This document shows, piece after piece, positions 26,367 to 35,372 of a stretch of 64,000 nucleotides of DNA. The notes beneath the pieces were generated by a model that ran no database searches, was not told the origin of the DNA, and worked only from the letters and a program-made list of their open reading frames with translations. This DNA comes from JABDKJ01 sp964609215 (GTDB lineage: Bacteria > Bacteroidota > Bacteroidia > Flavobacteriales_D > JABDKJ01). The translations under genes were made by a program, and so were the position numbers. The stretch lies in contig CAZSQZ010000010.1 in assembly GCA_964609215.1 (NCBI GenBank), positions 57,666 through 121,665 of the forward strand, read 5' to 3'. The stretch's first letter is position 1, and each line of letters begins with the position of its first letter.

Positions 26367-27338
26367 ATGAACAGTTTCGGAAGAAAATTCAGAATTCAGG
26401 TTTTTGGCGAATCTCACGGTAAGGGATTGGGTTTGTGTATTGATGGCATTCCGCCAGGAATGGAACTGTCCGAAGATGACTTTATTCAGGATTTAAAAAG
26501 AAGACAAGCAGGTGCTAAAGGAACAACACCAAGAATAGAAAAAGATCTGCCTGAAATCACCACTGGCATTTTTAATGGTAATACAACTGGTGCGCCATTA
26601 ACAATTTGGTTCAAAAACGAAAATGTGAAATCCAAGGATTACGCATTTGTAAAAAATACTCCCAGGCCAGGACATGCAGATTGGGTAGCGGACAAGAAGT
26701 TTAACGGATATAATGACTATAGGGGTGGAGGGCATTTCTCAGGTCGTTTGACATTAAATTTGGTTGCCGCTGGAGTTGTTGCGAAAAAATTACTTTCAAA
26801 AATTTCTATTGACGCACGGCTAATCGAAGCAGGAGGTTCAACAGATATTGAATCTGAAATAAATAAAGCGATAACAGAAGGAGATTCTATTGGTGGAATT
26901 ATTGAATGTACAGCTAAAAACTTGCCGGTAGGATTAGGAGAACCTTTTTTTGATTCTGTTGAAAGCCTCATCTCTCATTTGGTTTTCGCAGTTCCTGCGA
27001 CCAAAGGAGTTGAGTTTGGTTCCGGCTTTCAAGCTTCAAGAATGAAAGGTAGCGAACACAATGATGCTATCTTGAATGCTTCTGGAAAAACAAGCAGCAA
27101 CAATGCAGGTGGAATAAATGGAGGCATTAGTAACGGTAATGATCTCGTATTTCGAGTTGCCATTAAACCTACTTCGAGCATATCCAAGGCTCAGAAAACT
27201 TACAATTCTGAGAAAGATGAGCAAGATGAACTCAAAGTTATTGGACGCCATGATGCATGTATCGCACTTCGGGCGCCTGTGGTTATAGAATCTATTTGCG
27301 CAATTGCTTTGGCGGATCTTCATCTAAGCAGGATTTAA
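26367..27338 (+). CDS. aroC: Chorismate synthase
   Basis: Converts 5-enolpyruvylshikimate 3-phosphate to chorismate using reduced FMN, the last step of the shikimate pathway. Family signatures are intact: GESHGKGLGLCIDG near the N-terminus, RRQAGAKGTTPRIEKD, DYRGGGHFSGRLTLN around residue 115, the NNAGGINGGISNG loop, and the C-terminal RHDACIALRAPVVIES. At 323 residues it is somewhat shorter than the usual 350-380, mainly at the C-terminus, but nothing catalytic appears to be missing. The product acts in the cytoplasm. Confidence 0.95.
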   Translation: MNSFGRKFRIQVFGESHGKGLGLCIDGIPPGMELSEDDFIQDLKRRQAGAKGTTPRIEKDLPEITTGIFNGNTTGAPLTIWFKNENVKSKDYAFVKNTPRPGHADWVADKKFNGYNDYRGGGHFSGRLTLNLVAAGVVAKKLLSKISIDARLIEAGGSTDIESEINKAITEGDSIGGIIECTAKNLPVGLGEPFFDSVESLISHLVFAVPATKGVEFGSGFQASRMKGSEHNDAILNASGKTSSNNAGGINGGISNGNDLVFRVAIKPTSSISKAQKTYNSEKDEQDELKVIGRHDACIALRAPVVIESICAIALADLHLSRI

Positions 27339-27405
27339 AGGCATATCACTAGGCTAGCTCATTCAACTTTTTAAACTTTTTAGCGTATAAAGACAAAACT
27401 ATTTT

Positions 27406-28899
27406 ATGGTAACACCATGGAATTTAATAAGCTCAAAAAAGAGTTTATTACAATTTGTCAATAACAAGGAGACTAACATTGAAATGCTGAACAAGGCATT
27501 TTTTATGTATTTCTCCGCCCTAATGGCTGGAGGTGCCTTGATGTGGGGTATACTTTGTATTCTTTTTGATGAGAAGGTGGCTGCAATTATTCCATTTTCC
27601 TACATTATAATTACTGGAATTAACTTATACATCTGTAATAAATTCAAAGACATCAAGGCAGGGTGTCAAATTCAAATATTCTTTACCATTCTACTTCCAT
27701 TTATATTTCAATTTTCCCTTGGTGGTATTGCATATAGTGGTATTGTGATGCTATGGTCTATTGTAGCACTGATTAGCGGTCTTACTTTGAAAAAAGAAAA
27801 AATGAACAAGGTTTGGCTATCGTTAATCCTTGTTCTAACAATTGCCAGCATAATAATGGAAGTTAAGCTCTTCCAACCATCCAGTGATTACTCATTTAAC
27901 CCAATGCTTGCAGGTTTAAATATTTCCTTAATTACTTTAATCTTATTTGTGTTAAGCAACTATTTCATCAAACAGCAGATACATCTAAGAACTAATTTAA
28001 ATGAAAGTAGAGAGAGTCTTGAAATCAAGAATAAAGAACTTTCGGAACGAAATGAAGAGATTAAGGAAAGTTTCAGTTATGCGCAATCTCTGCAAAAAAA
28101 TATACTTCCAAGGATAGAAAATATCAAAGATGCTATTGATGATGCAGCCATAATGTTTAGACCTAAAGAAGTTGTTAGCGGTGATTTTTACTGGTTTGGA
28201 AAATGTGAAGGCAAAACCATCATAGCAGCTGTAGATTGCACCGGACATGGAATTCCCGGAGCACTTATGAGTGTAATGGGATACAACTTATTGAATTCGA
28301 TTATTCTAAATGGAAAAAGTGTTCATCCCGGAGTAATTTTACAACAGTTAAATAACCAGGTGAAGAAAAGTCTGAGACAAGATTTTTCTGGTAATCACGA
28401 TGGAATGGATATCTCCATTATTTCGTATGATCCTGTCACCAAGATATTGGAGTTTGCTGGTGCAAAAAATGATTTGTTCATTAAACGTAAAGGACAAGGA
28501 AAAATAGAGAGAATAAAAGGCTCGAAATTTTCAATTGGAGGTATCGTAAATGGAAAAGTATCCAACTATTGTACCCATATATGCACACTGCAAGAAGAAA
28601 CTAATTTGATACTGACTTCTGACGGCTATATAGATCAATTTGGTGGCTCAAAAAACAAACGTTTCATGAACAGAAGGTTTGTTTCCATGCTTGAAGAACT
28701 GGATTTCAGTGACTTAAATCTTGCGATGAATAGTATTGACAAGAAATTTATCAATTGGAAGGGAAAAGAAGTTCAAACAGATGATGTGATGGTATTGGGC
28801 CTTAAAATCAATCCTCTAAAAGAGCCCTACATAGCATTAAAAACTTACAATACACCAACCGAAGAGCAAGCCAACAACTCATCGAATCGGATGAGTTAA
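27406..28899 (+). CDS. Membrane-bound SpoIIE/PP2C-type serine phosphatase, copy 1
   Basis: 497 residues. The N-terminal half contains about five to six hydrophobic helices (about 25-185) forming a membrane sensor-like module, then a coiled coil (about 190-235) and a C-terminal PP2C-like SpoIIE phosphatase domain (about 250-475). Metal-binding and core motifs are VVSGDFYWFG, AAVDCTGHGIPGALMSVMGYN, ILEFAGAKNDLF, NLILTSDGYIDQFGG and the final TDDVMVLGLKI. Such enzymes dephosphorylate anti-sigma-factor antagonists or similar partners. A paralogue follows 69 bases later on the same strand with the same architecture. Confidence 0.87.
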   Translation: MVTPWNLISSKKSLLQFVNNKETNIEMLNKAFFMYFSALMAGGALMWGILCILFDEKVAAIIPFSYIIITGINLYICNKFKDIKAGCQIQIFFTILLPFIFQFSLGGIAYSGIVMLWSIVALISGLTLKKEKMNKVWLSLILVLTIASIIMEVKLFQPSSDYSFNPMLAGLNISLITLILFVLSNYFIKQQIHLRTNLNESRESLEIKNKELSERNEEIKESFSYAQSLQKNILPRIENIKDAIDDAAIMFRPKEVVSGDFYWFGKCEGKTIIAAVDCTGHGIPGALMSVMGYNLLNSIILNGKSVHPGVILQQLNNQVKKSLRQDFSGNHDGMDISIISYDPVTKILEFAGAKNDLFIKRKGQGKIERIKGSKFSIGGIVNGKVSNYCTHICTLQEETNLILTSDGYIDQFGGSKNKRFMNRRFVSMLEELDFSDLNLAMNSIDKKFINWKGKEVQTDDVMVLGLKINPLKEPYIALKTYNTPTEEQANNSSNRMS

Positions 28900-28920
28900 A
28901 ATAAACTTCTAGAACATATT

Positions 28921-28940
28921 AAGCGTAAAAAAATACGCTT
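28921..28940. repeat. 7-bp inverted repeat between the two phosphatase genes
   Basis: AAGCGTA at 28921-28927 and TACGCTT at 28934-28940 pair perfectly around six A residues. It lies in the 69-base gap between the two paralogous phosphatase genes. Without a T-run after it, it is not a classical terminator; it may be an operator or an RNA processing hairpin. Confidence 0.5.
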
Positions 28941-28968
28941 CAGTACCCCTTAACCAACTTAATTTATA

Positions 28969-30438
28969 GTGAAAAAGGGGCTAGACCTTTATATAAAGAA
29001 TCTCATTTCACGCATTAACTTTGTTAAGCGTGAATCTGCTGTAGAAGAGAAAATGCAAAAAGAAATTTTTGTTTTCATCTACTTGATATTCTGTATTTTC
29101 TCCTTAGGATGCATGACTGTGCTTATTATGAGTAAAAAGGAAAGTGCAGCATTAATTCCAATATCATATATTATTCTGGCTGGTATATGTACTTATCTGA
29201 CATCAAAAAACAGATACTACAGAATTACGCAAGCCATCTTTACTGGTTTAACCGTCCTTTTACCTTTTGTATTGCAGCACTACCTTGGTGGCATAAGAGC
29301 TACGGGTGTCTTAATGATATGGTCAAGCATTTCCATTCTCAACGTAATTGGTATCAAAAAGGTCAAGTATGTTACGGTTTGGAGCCTTGTTTTTCTATCA
29401 TTGGTATTCCATGCCTTTTATATTGAGCAACGTTTACCGAGTATCACAGAAGGCATATATGCTAAGATCTCCCTATGTATCAATTTTGTTTTAGTTGCTT
29501 TTATCCATTTTTACTTAAGCAGATATGTAATATTCCACCAAATCAGGTTGAGAATAAAAATAACCTCTCATCAAAAAAGATTGGAAATTTCAAATGCAAA
29601 TTTAAGCTATAGAAATACAGAGATTAGCAATAGCATGGACTATGCAAAACATCTTCAAAAAAGTATTCTCCCCAAACAAGAAATATTAAAGGAAAAATTT
29701 CAAATGATGGAAATTTTCTTTCAACCAAAAGAAGTAATTGGAGGAGATTTTTATTGGTATGGAGAATGCGAGGGGAAAAAGATATTCGCGATTATCGATT
29801 GTACAGGACATGGAATACCCGGTGCATTTGTGAGTATGATGGGTTATAATCTTTTAAATCAAATTATACTGAGCAGAAAAATAACTTATCCCGGATTCAT
29901 CTTAAATCAATTGAATACAGCCGTAAAAAATAGCTTAAAGCAGGAAAGTTCAGGCAATAAAGACGGAATGGACATGAGTTTAATTACCTATGATCCCATT
30001 TCTAGAAATCTTGAATTTGCAGGTGCAAAGAATGATCTGTATTACTTTGATCCAGAAAATGGCCTAACTCGAATAAAAGGTTCTCGCTGTTCTATTGGTG
30101 GATTCAATGGAGTTGAAAAAGCGCAGTATGAAACGCACAGTATTAGAATTAAAGAAGAAACAAAATTCTTTATGACGACAGATGGTTTAATAGATCAATT
30201 TGGAGGCGAAAATGACAAGCGTTTCAGTACCAAAAGATTGAAACGTTTTCTAGAGTTAATGATGGACAAAACGGCAAATCAAATAAGTAGGGATCTGATT
30301 CAAATATTAAACGACTGGAAGGGAAGTACTGAACAGATAGATGACATTCTATTCTCTACATTTACCATTGAACCACATGAGGAAATAAATCGTGTATTGA
30401 AAATAAAGCGCTACAACAAACAAAACAAAAGAGCCTAG
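28969..30438 (+). CDS. Membrane-bound SpoIIE/PP2C-type serine phosphatase, copy 2
   Basis: 489 residues from a GTG start at 28969. Same architecture as the preceding gene: N-terminal polytopic module (about 30-195), coiled coil (about 200-240), SpoIIE phosphatase (about 255-475). Motifs match copy 1 almost word for word: VIGGDFYWYG, AIIDCTGHGIPGAFVSMMGYN, LEFAGAKNDLYYF, KFFMTTDGLIDQFGGEND, QIDDILFSTFTIEP. The membrane modules are much less alike than the phosphatase domains, suggesting different inputs feeding a similar output. The stop overlaps the convergent proC stop by 4 bases. Confidence 0.87.
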   Translation: MKKGLDLYIKNLISRINFVKRESAVEEKMQKEIFVFIYLIFCIFSLGCMTVLIMSKKESAALIPISYIILAGICTYLTSKNRYYRITQAIFTGLTVLLPFVLQHYLGGIRATGVLMIWSSISILNVIGIKKVKYVTVWSLVFLSLVFHAFYIEQRLPSITEGIYAKISLCINFVLVAFIHFYLSRYVIFHQIRLRIKITSHQKRLEISNANLSYRNTEISNSMDYAKHLQKSILPKQEILKEKFQMMEIFFQPKEVIGGDFYWYGECEGKKIFAIIDCTGHGIPGAFVSMMGYNLLNQIILSRKITYPGFILNQLNTAVKNSLKQESSGNKDGMDMSLITYDPISRNLEFAGAKNDLYYFDPENGLTRIKGSRCSIGGFNGVEKAQYETHSIRIKEETKFFMTTDGLIDQFGGENDKRFSTKRLKRFLELMMDKTANQISRDLIQILNDWKGSTEQIDDILFSTFTIEPHEEINRVLKIKRYNKQNKRA

Positions 30439-31250
30439 GAAATCTGGTTTGTTTTGATCTCGTTAATCTTATCAAAAGATTTGTTTAAACCTTTGATAAC
30501 CGCTGAACTCAAACCATTGTGTTCCATTTCATTTAAACCAGTAATTGTACAACCTTTAGGCGTAGTCACTTGATCTATTTCAGCTTCTGGATGACTATGA
30601 TTTTTCTTTAGTAAAGTAGCAGCTCCCAAACAGGTTTGCATAGCTATTTGCTGAGCCATTTCAGATTCAAAGCCCAATTGAATTCCTCCTTGAGTTGTTG
30701 CTCTGATGAAACGCATCCAAAAGGCAATTCCGCTTGCACATAAAACGGTTGCCGCTTGTAACAGCTGTTCTGGTATTACAGCTGTCTCTCCTAATGGCTT
30801 GAATAGAGATTCAATTATCTTACACTTAGATTTTCCAGCCTTATTTGAGGCCATACATGTCATTGATTCTTGAACAGCGATTGCGGTATTGGGCATACAC
30901 CTGAAAACTGGTATTTCATTTCCAAGAACTTCTTCAATCTGAGTAATAGAAAAACCAGTAGCTACAGAAACTATAATTTTGTTCGGAAATATTTCCTCCT
31001 TAATTTCATTAAGCACCTGCTTAATTTGTCCGGGTTGAACAGCAAGAATAATGATATCAGCTTTGGAAGCGGCTGAGATATTATTTGAACTCACCTCAAT
31101 ATTCTTATCTCTCAGATAGGATAAGGTTGAAGTATCTCTCTTTGTAACGGTAATATTTACATTATTGAAAGATGCATTTTTTCTTAGACCTTTCGCAATG
31201 GCAGCTCCTAAATTACCACCACCAATTATAGTTAGGTGATTAAATTCCAT
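30435..31250 (-). CDS. proC: Pyrroline-5-carboxylate reductase
   Basis: NAD(P)H-dependent last step of proline synthesis. 271 residues, normal length. The N-terminal Rossmann motif is IIGGGNLGAAIAKGL; further signatures are ADIIILAVQPGQIKQVL, VSVATGFSITQIE, FRCMPNTAIAVQESMT, and the C-terminal TTPKGCTITGLNEMEHNGL, the ProC substrate-binding and dimer signature. It lies 42 bases downstream of the BCKDH E1 gene on the same strand and may share its transcript. It overlaps the convergent phosphatase gene by 4 bases. Confidence 0.95.
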   Translation of the reverse strand: MEFNHLTIIGGGNLGAAIAKGLRKNASFNNVNITVTKRDTSTLSYLRDKNIEVSSNNISAASKADIIILAVQPGQIKQVLNEIKEEIFPNKIIVSVATGFSITQIEEVLGNEIPVFRCMPNTAIAVQESMTCMASNKAGKSKCKIIESLFKPLGETAVIPEQLLQAATVLCASGIAFWMRFIRATTQGGIQLGFESEMAQQIAMQTCLGAATLLKKNHSHPEAEIDQVTTPKGCTITGLNEMEHNGLSSAVIKGLNKSFDKINEIKTNQIS

Positions 31251-31292
31251 GATGTTTTTCTAAACGTTTTTACGAAAAAAGGGCTAAAATGT

Positions 31293-33293
31293 TTAATACT
31301 CCAATAAATGAGTTAATTTTTCATCTAAACGCGCATTAGCAAGAAACTGTTCTTCTAATTCTGCAGCAAATGGAACTGGTGTATCTATACTTGCACACCT
31401 AATGACAGGAGCATCCAGATATTCAAAACAATGTTCATTTATTAGGGAAGCAATGTCTGCTCCTATTCCTCCTATCATGCAATCTTCATGTAAAACCAAG
31501 GCTCTTCCTGTTTTCCTAACAGATTGAAAAATGCTTTCCTTGTCTAAAGGAGCTAATGTTCTTAGATCTAAAATGTCAATTGAATGATTCGGATTTTCTT
31601 CCGCCCATTGCATTGCCCAATGCACACCCAAGCCGTAAGTAATAATACTTGCCTCTTCTCCTTCTTTAACAAGGTTGGCTTGACCAAAAGGTAGTGTAAA
31701 ATAATTTTGTGTCACTTTACCGGAAAGACTTCGGTATAATGCTTTATGCTCAAAAAAGAGCACCGGATTGGGATCTTCAATTGCCGCACATAATAAACCC
31801 TTAGCATCTTCTGGAAATGCTGGATAAACCACTTTTAAACCGGGTGTATGGGTAAACCAAGCTTCATTGGATTGACTATGAAAAGGACCTGCTGCAACTG
31901 CAGCCCCTGTAGGCATTCTTACAACAACATCTGCATTTTGTCCCCATCTGTAGTGTACTTTGGCCAAATTATTTATAATCTGATTAAAGCCCTCGGTAAC
32001 AAAATCAGCAAACTGCATTTCTACCATTGCCTTGTATCCATTGATAGAAAGTCCTAGCCCCGTGCCTAATATGGCTGCTTCGCAAAGCGGTGTATTTCGT
32101 ACTCTATCCTTTCCAAATTGCTCGGTAAAGCCCTCAGTAATTTTAAATACTCCACCATAATCGGCAATATCTTGCCCCATTAAAACTAGGTTATCATGCC
32201 TTTCCATAGACTGGCGTAAACCAAGAGAAATGGAATCCACCAAACGCATTTCTTCCTGTTCACCAGAGGCCTTCTTTATTTCTTGGGTATATGGAAAGTA
32301 GATATCAGATGTTTCCTTTTCTAGATTTGGAACAATTCTATCCTCAGCATAAGCCATATCCAAGTTAGTTTCAATCTTCTTCTTTACTGAATCACGCTCG
32401 TCTTGAATATATTCTTCATCTATAATTTTAGCTTTAAGAAGGTATTGCTCCAAATTGTTTAAAGGGTCTTTCTTACCCCATTCATCAAATAGCTTTTTGG
32501 GAACGTATTTAGTTCCAGAGGCTTCTTCATGACCACGCATCCTAAACGTAATCATCTCTACCAGAATAGGTCTTGGCCTTTTTCTTATATCAGCGGCAAT
32601 CTTGGAAATATTCTTATATACCTCAAGAATATTATTCCCTGCTATCTGAACACCTTCTATTCCATAGCCAATTGCTTTATCAATAAACTGCTTGCATTTG
32701 AATTGTTCTTTGGAAGGAGTTGATAGACCGTATCCATTATTTTCAATGATAAATATCACGGGTAAATTCCAGACAGCAGCTACATTTATAGATTCATGAA
32801 AGTCACCTTGACTTGTAGCTCCATCTCCAGTAAAAACCGCAGTTACTTTTTTGGACTTGCTTAATTTGTTGGCCAGAGCTATTCCATCTGCAACACCCAT
32901 TTGAGGGCCGAGATGAGAAATCATTCCCACGATATTGTAATCTGGAGCGCCAAAATGAAAGCTTCTATCTCTACCATTAGTAAAACCACCTGCCTTACCT
33001 TGCCATTGTTTAAAAAGACGATGAAGAGGAATTTTTCTTGTAGTAAAAACTCCAAGATTCCTATGCATTGGAAGCATGTATTCGTCTTCTTCCAAAGCCA
33101 TTGCGGTTCCAACGGAAATTGCTTCTTGACCTATTCCCGAAAACCATTTAGAAATTCGTCCCTGTCTTAAAAGGATAAGCATCTTTTCTTCGATCATCCT
33201 AGGAAGTAGGAGATTGTGATACATTTCCTTTAAAAGGCTCTCGTCAAGCCCTCTTTTAGAGTATTTATATTGAAGTTCTTCTGTAGATGCCAT
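31293..33293 (-). CDS. Fused E1 alpha/beta subunits of branched-chain 2-oxo acid dehydrogenase
   Basis: 666 residues combining both E1 subunits of the thiamine diphosphate-dependent 2-oxoisovalerate dehydrogenase. The alpha part (about 1-335) has AVFTGDGATSQGDFHESINV and IIENNGYGLSTP (ThDP binding, GDG...NN). The beta part (about 340-666) has AILGTGLGLSINGYKAMVEM, GAAVAAGPFHSQSNEAWFTH and a transketolase C-terminal domain (SIDILDLRTLAPLDKESIF). Alpha-beta fusions of this kind are typical of Bacteroidota. It decarboxylates keto acids of Val, Leu and Ile and supplies branched-chain acyl-CoA for fatty acids. sucC lies 33 bases upstream. Confidence 0.94.
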   Translation of the reverse strand: MASTEELQYKYSKRGLDESLLKEMYHNLLLPRMIEEKMLILLRQGRISKWFSGIGQEAISVGTAMALEEDEYMLPMHRNLGVFTTRKIPLHRLFKQWQGKAGGFTNGRDRSFHFGAPDYNIVGMISHLGPQMGVADGIALANKLSKSKKVTAVFTGDGATSQGDFHESINVAAVWNLPVIFIIENNGYGLSTPSKEQFKCKQFIDKAIGYGIEGVQIAGNNILEVYKNISKIAADIRKRPRPILVEMITFRMRGHEEASGTKYVPKKLFDEWGKKDPLNNLEQYLLKAKIIDEEYIQDERDSVKKKIETNLDMAYAEDRIVPNLEKETSDIYFPYTQEIKKASGEQEEMRLVDSISLGLRQSMERHDNLVLMGQDIADYGGVFKITEGFTEQFGKDRVRNTPLCEAAILGTGLGLSINGYKAMVEMQFADFVTEGFNQIINNLAKVHYRWGQNADVVVRMPTGAAVAAGPFHSQSNEAWFTHTPGLKVVYPAFPEDAKGLLCAAIEDPNPVLFFEHKALYRSLSGKVTQNYFTLPFGQANLVKEGEEASIITYGLGVHWAMQWAEENPNHSIDILDLRTLAPLDKESIFQSVRKTGRALVLHEDCMIGGIGADIASLINEHCFEYLDAPVIRCASIDTPVPFAAELEEQFLANARLDEKLTHLLEY

Positions 33294-33326
33294 GTTTAGT
33301 TTATAAGAAGCACCTCAAATTTGATT

Positions 33327-34538
33327 TTAAGCCAGCACTTCCTTTACCAATCTTGCAGCGTCTTTCAACACCACAGCTGAATGTACTTTTAAACCGCTTT
33401 CATCAATTAATTGTTTCGCTTCTTGAGCATTTGTTCCTTGCAATCTCACAATAATTGGAACGCTAATATCTCCAATATTTTTGTAAGCATCCACAACACC
33501 TTGTGCTACTCGATCACACCTTACTATTCCACCAAAGATGTTAACCAATATTGCCTTTACTTTAGGGTCTTTTAAAATAATCCTAAAGGCTGTTTCAACT
33601 CTAGCTGCATCCGCAGTACCTCCTACATCCAAGAAATTAGCTGGATCTCCACCATTTAATTTAATGATATCCATTGTCGCCATTGCCAATCCCGCACCAT
33701 TAACCATGCAACCAACATCACCATCAAGATTAACATAACTCAGCCCTGCTTCATCTGCCTCTACCTCCATAGGATCTTCCTCTGACTTATCTCGCATTTC
33801 CAGATAATCTTTATGACGGAATAGTGCGTTATTGTCTAAAGTAACTTTTGAATCTACCGCAATGATTTTATCATCTGAAGTCTTTAGCACAGGATTAATC
33901 TCAAACATAGAAGAATCACTTTTCAAGTATGCAGTATAAAGTGCATTTACAAACTTTGCCATTCCTTTGAATGCCGCTCCGCTTAAACCTAGATTGAAAG
34001 CAATTTTTCTAGCCTGGAAAGGCATTAGCCCAACGGCTGGATCAATTTCCTCCTGAAAGATTCTATCCGGTGTTTTTTCCGCAACTTCTTCTATATTCAT
34101 TCCTCCATCTGGAGAATAAACAATCATATTTCTTCCGGTTCCTCTGTTTAAAAGAACTGACATATAGAATTCTTCTGGTTCAGAATCACCAGGATAATAA
34201 ACATCTTCCGCTATCAAGACCTGATTCACTTTCTTCCCTGTGGCATTCGTTTGTTTAGTTACCAAGTGCCCACCAAGAATACCTTCAGCTATATCTTTCA
34301 CTTTATCCAAGCCTTTCGCTAATACCACACCATGACTTCCAGTTTCAGTAACTACGCCTTTTCCTCTTCCTCCTGCATGTATTTGAGCTTTAACAACAAA
34401 CCACTCTGTTCCTGTTTCAGCATTCAATTTTTTAGCTGCTTCTACTGCTTCATCTCCTGTTTTAGCGACTATTCCCCTTTGAATGTCCACTCCAAAACTT
34501 GAAAGAACTTGTTTTCCTTGATATTCGTGAATGTTCAT
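33327..34538 (-). CDS. sucC: Succinate-CoA ligase (ADP-forming) beta subunit
   Basis: 403 residues. ATP-grasp subunit of succinyl-CoA synthetase, giving substrate-level ATP in the TCA cycle. The N-terminus MNIHEYQGKQVLSSFGV and VVKAQIHAGGRGKGVV are the ATP-grasp signatures; FEINPVLKTSDDKIIAVDSK and FLDVGGTADAARVETAFRII, followed by NIFGGIVRCDRVA, mark the phosphate/CoA-proximal domain. The alpha-subunit gene sucD is not adjacent in this window. A TAAGTTTG promoter element lies 18 bases upstream of the ATG. The BCKDH E1 and proC genes follow on the same strand at 33- and 42-base gaps. Confidence 0.96.
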   Translation of the reverse strand: MNIHEYQGKQVLSSFGVDIQRGIVAKTGDEAVEAAKKLNAETGTEWFVVKAQIHAGGRGKGVVTETGSHGVVLAKGLDKVKDIAEGILGGHLVTKQTNATGKKVNQVLIAEDVYYPGDSEPEEFYMSVLLNRGTGRNMIVYSPDGGMNIEEVAEKTPDRIFQEEIDPAVGLMPFQARKIAFNLGLSGAAFKGMAKFVNALYTAYLKSDSSMFEINPVLKTSDDKIIAVDSKVTLDNNALFRHKDYLEMRDKSEEDPMEVEADEAGLSYVNLDGDVGCMVNGAGLAMATMDIIKLNGGDPANFLDVGGTADAARVETAFRIILKDPKVKAILVNIFGGIVRCDRVAQGVVDAYKNIGDISVPIIVRLQGTNAQEAKQLIDESGLKVHSAVVLKDAARLVKEVLA

Positions 34539-34555
34539 TTTTGAAAATTTAGATG

Positions 34556-34563
34556 CAAACTTA
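34556..34563 (-). promoter_or_regulatory. Putative -7 promoter element of sucC
   Basis: Minus-strand TAAGTTTG matches the Bacteroidota TAnnTTTG -7 consensus, 18 bases before the sucC ATG. No clean TTG -33 box was seen at the right distance. Confidence 0.45.
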
Positions 34564-34700
34564 TGATTTTCGATGCGATGAAAAAGAGATTCCCTAGTTA
34601 ATTAATCCACGAATTCTTCAATTTATTCAAAAGCACTGTTGAATCATTCAATTATCTCTTTTTCTCTCTAAAAAATATCGAAAAATCTATATCGGAAAAC

Positions 34701-34708
34701 TATATTTG
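34701..34708 (+). promoter_or_regulatory. Putative -7 promoter element of the LolD-like gene
   Basis: TATATTTG matches TAnnTTTG exactly and lies 10 bases upstream of the ATG at 34719, which would give a very short leader. A -33 TTG is not evident. Confidence 0.4.
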
Positions 34709-34718
34709 ACCGCAATTC

Positions 34719-35372
34719 ATGATAGAGGCAAAAGATATCTTTAAACAGTATGAAGACTTACAGGTCCTTAAAGGGATTAGTTTAAGAGTTGAAAAAAGTG
34801 AAGTTGTTTCCATCGTAGGGGCATCTGGAGCCGGAAAAACTACTTTATTACACATCTTAGGAACTCTTGACAGACAAGATCGCGGGATATTGAGTATTAA
34901 CGGTCATGTAGTAAGTACTTTATCTACTGATGAAATTGCAGCCTTTAGAAATGAGCACATAGGATTTATTTTCCAGTTCCATCATTTGCTTCCAGAGTTT
35001 AGTGCTCTAGAAAATGTTTGTATACCAGCATTCATAGGTAAGAAGGATAAAAATCAAACGGAGAAAAAGGCAAAAGAAATTTTATCTTTTCTCGGTTTAT
35101 CTAACCGTTATTCTCACAAACCTTCTCAACTTTCTGGTGGTGAACAACAAAGAGTGGCTGTTGCAAGAGCCTTAATTAACGACCCTGCAGTGGTATTTGC
35201 AGATGAACCTTCGGGAAATTTGGATAGTGCAAACGCGCAAGAATTGCATGAGCTCTTCTTTAAATTGAGAGATGATTTGGAGCAGACCTTTGTGATTGTG
35301 ACTCACAACGAAGATTTGGCTCAAATGGCGGATAGAAGTCTTTTAATCAAGGATGGTAAAATTGAAGCGTAG
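34719..35372 (+). CDS. LolD/MacB-type ABC transporter ATP-binding protein
   Basis: 217-residue ATPase with Walker A VGASGAGKTTLL (about residue 36), Q-loop FIFQFHHLLPEFSALENV, signature LSGGEQQRVAVARAL, Walker B VVFADEPSGNLDS and switch His in VIVTHNEDL. The FHHLLPEFSALENV phrase is characteristic of the LolD lipoprotein-release ATPase, although MacB/FtsE-type relatives cannot be excluded. The permease partner (LolCE) is not next door. The last 20 bases overlap the start of the DUF2400 gene. Confidence 0.88.
   Translation: MIEAKDIFKQYEDLQVLKGISLRVEKSEVVSIVGASGAGKTTLLHILGTLDRQDRGILSINGHVVSTLSTDEIAAFRNEHIGFIFQFHHLLPEFSALENVCIPAFIGKKDKNQTEKKAKEILSFLGLSNRYSHKPSQLSGGEQQRVAVARALINDPAVVFADEPSGNLDSANAQELHELFFKLRDDLEQTFVIVTHNEDLAQMADRSLLIKDGKIEA

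Noticed and set aside
28921..28940. Rho-independent terminator between the phosphatase genes
   Set aside because: The stem is AT-rich with an A loop and there is no T-run on either side.
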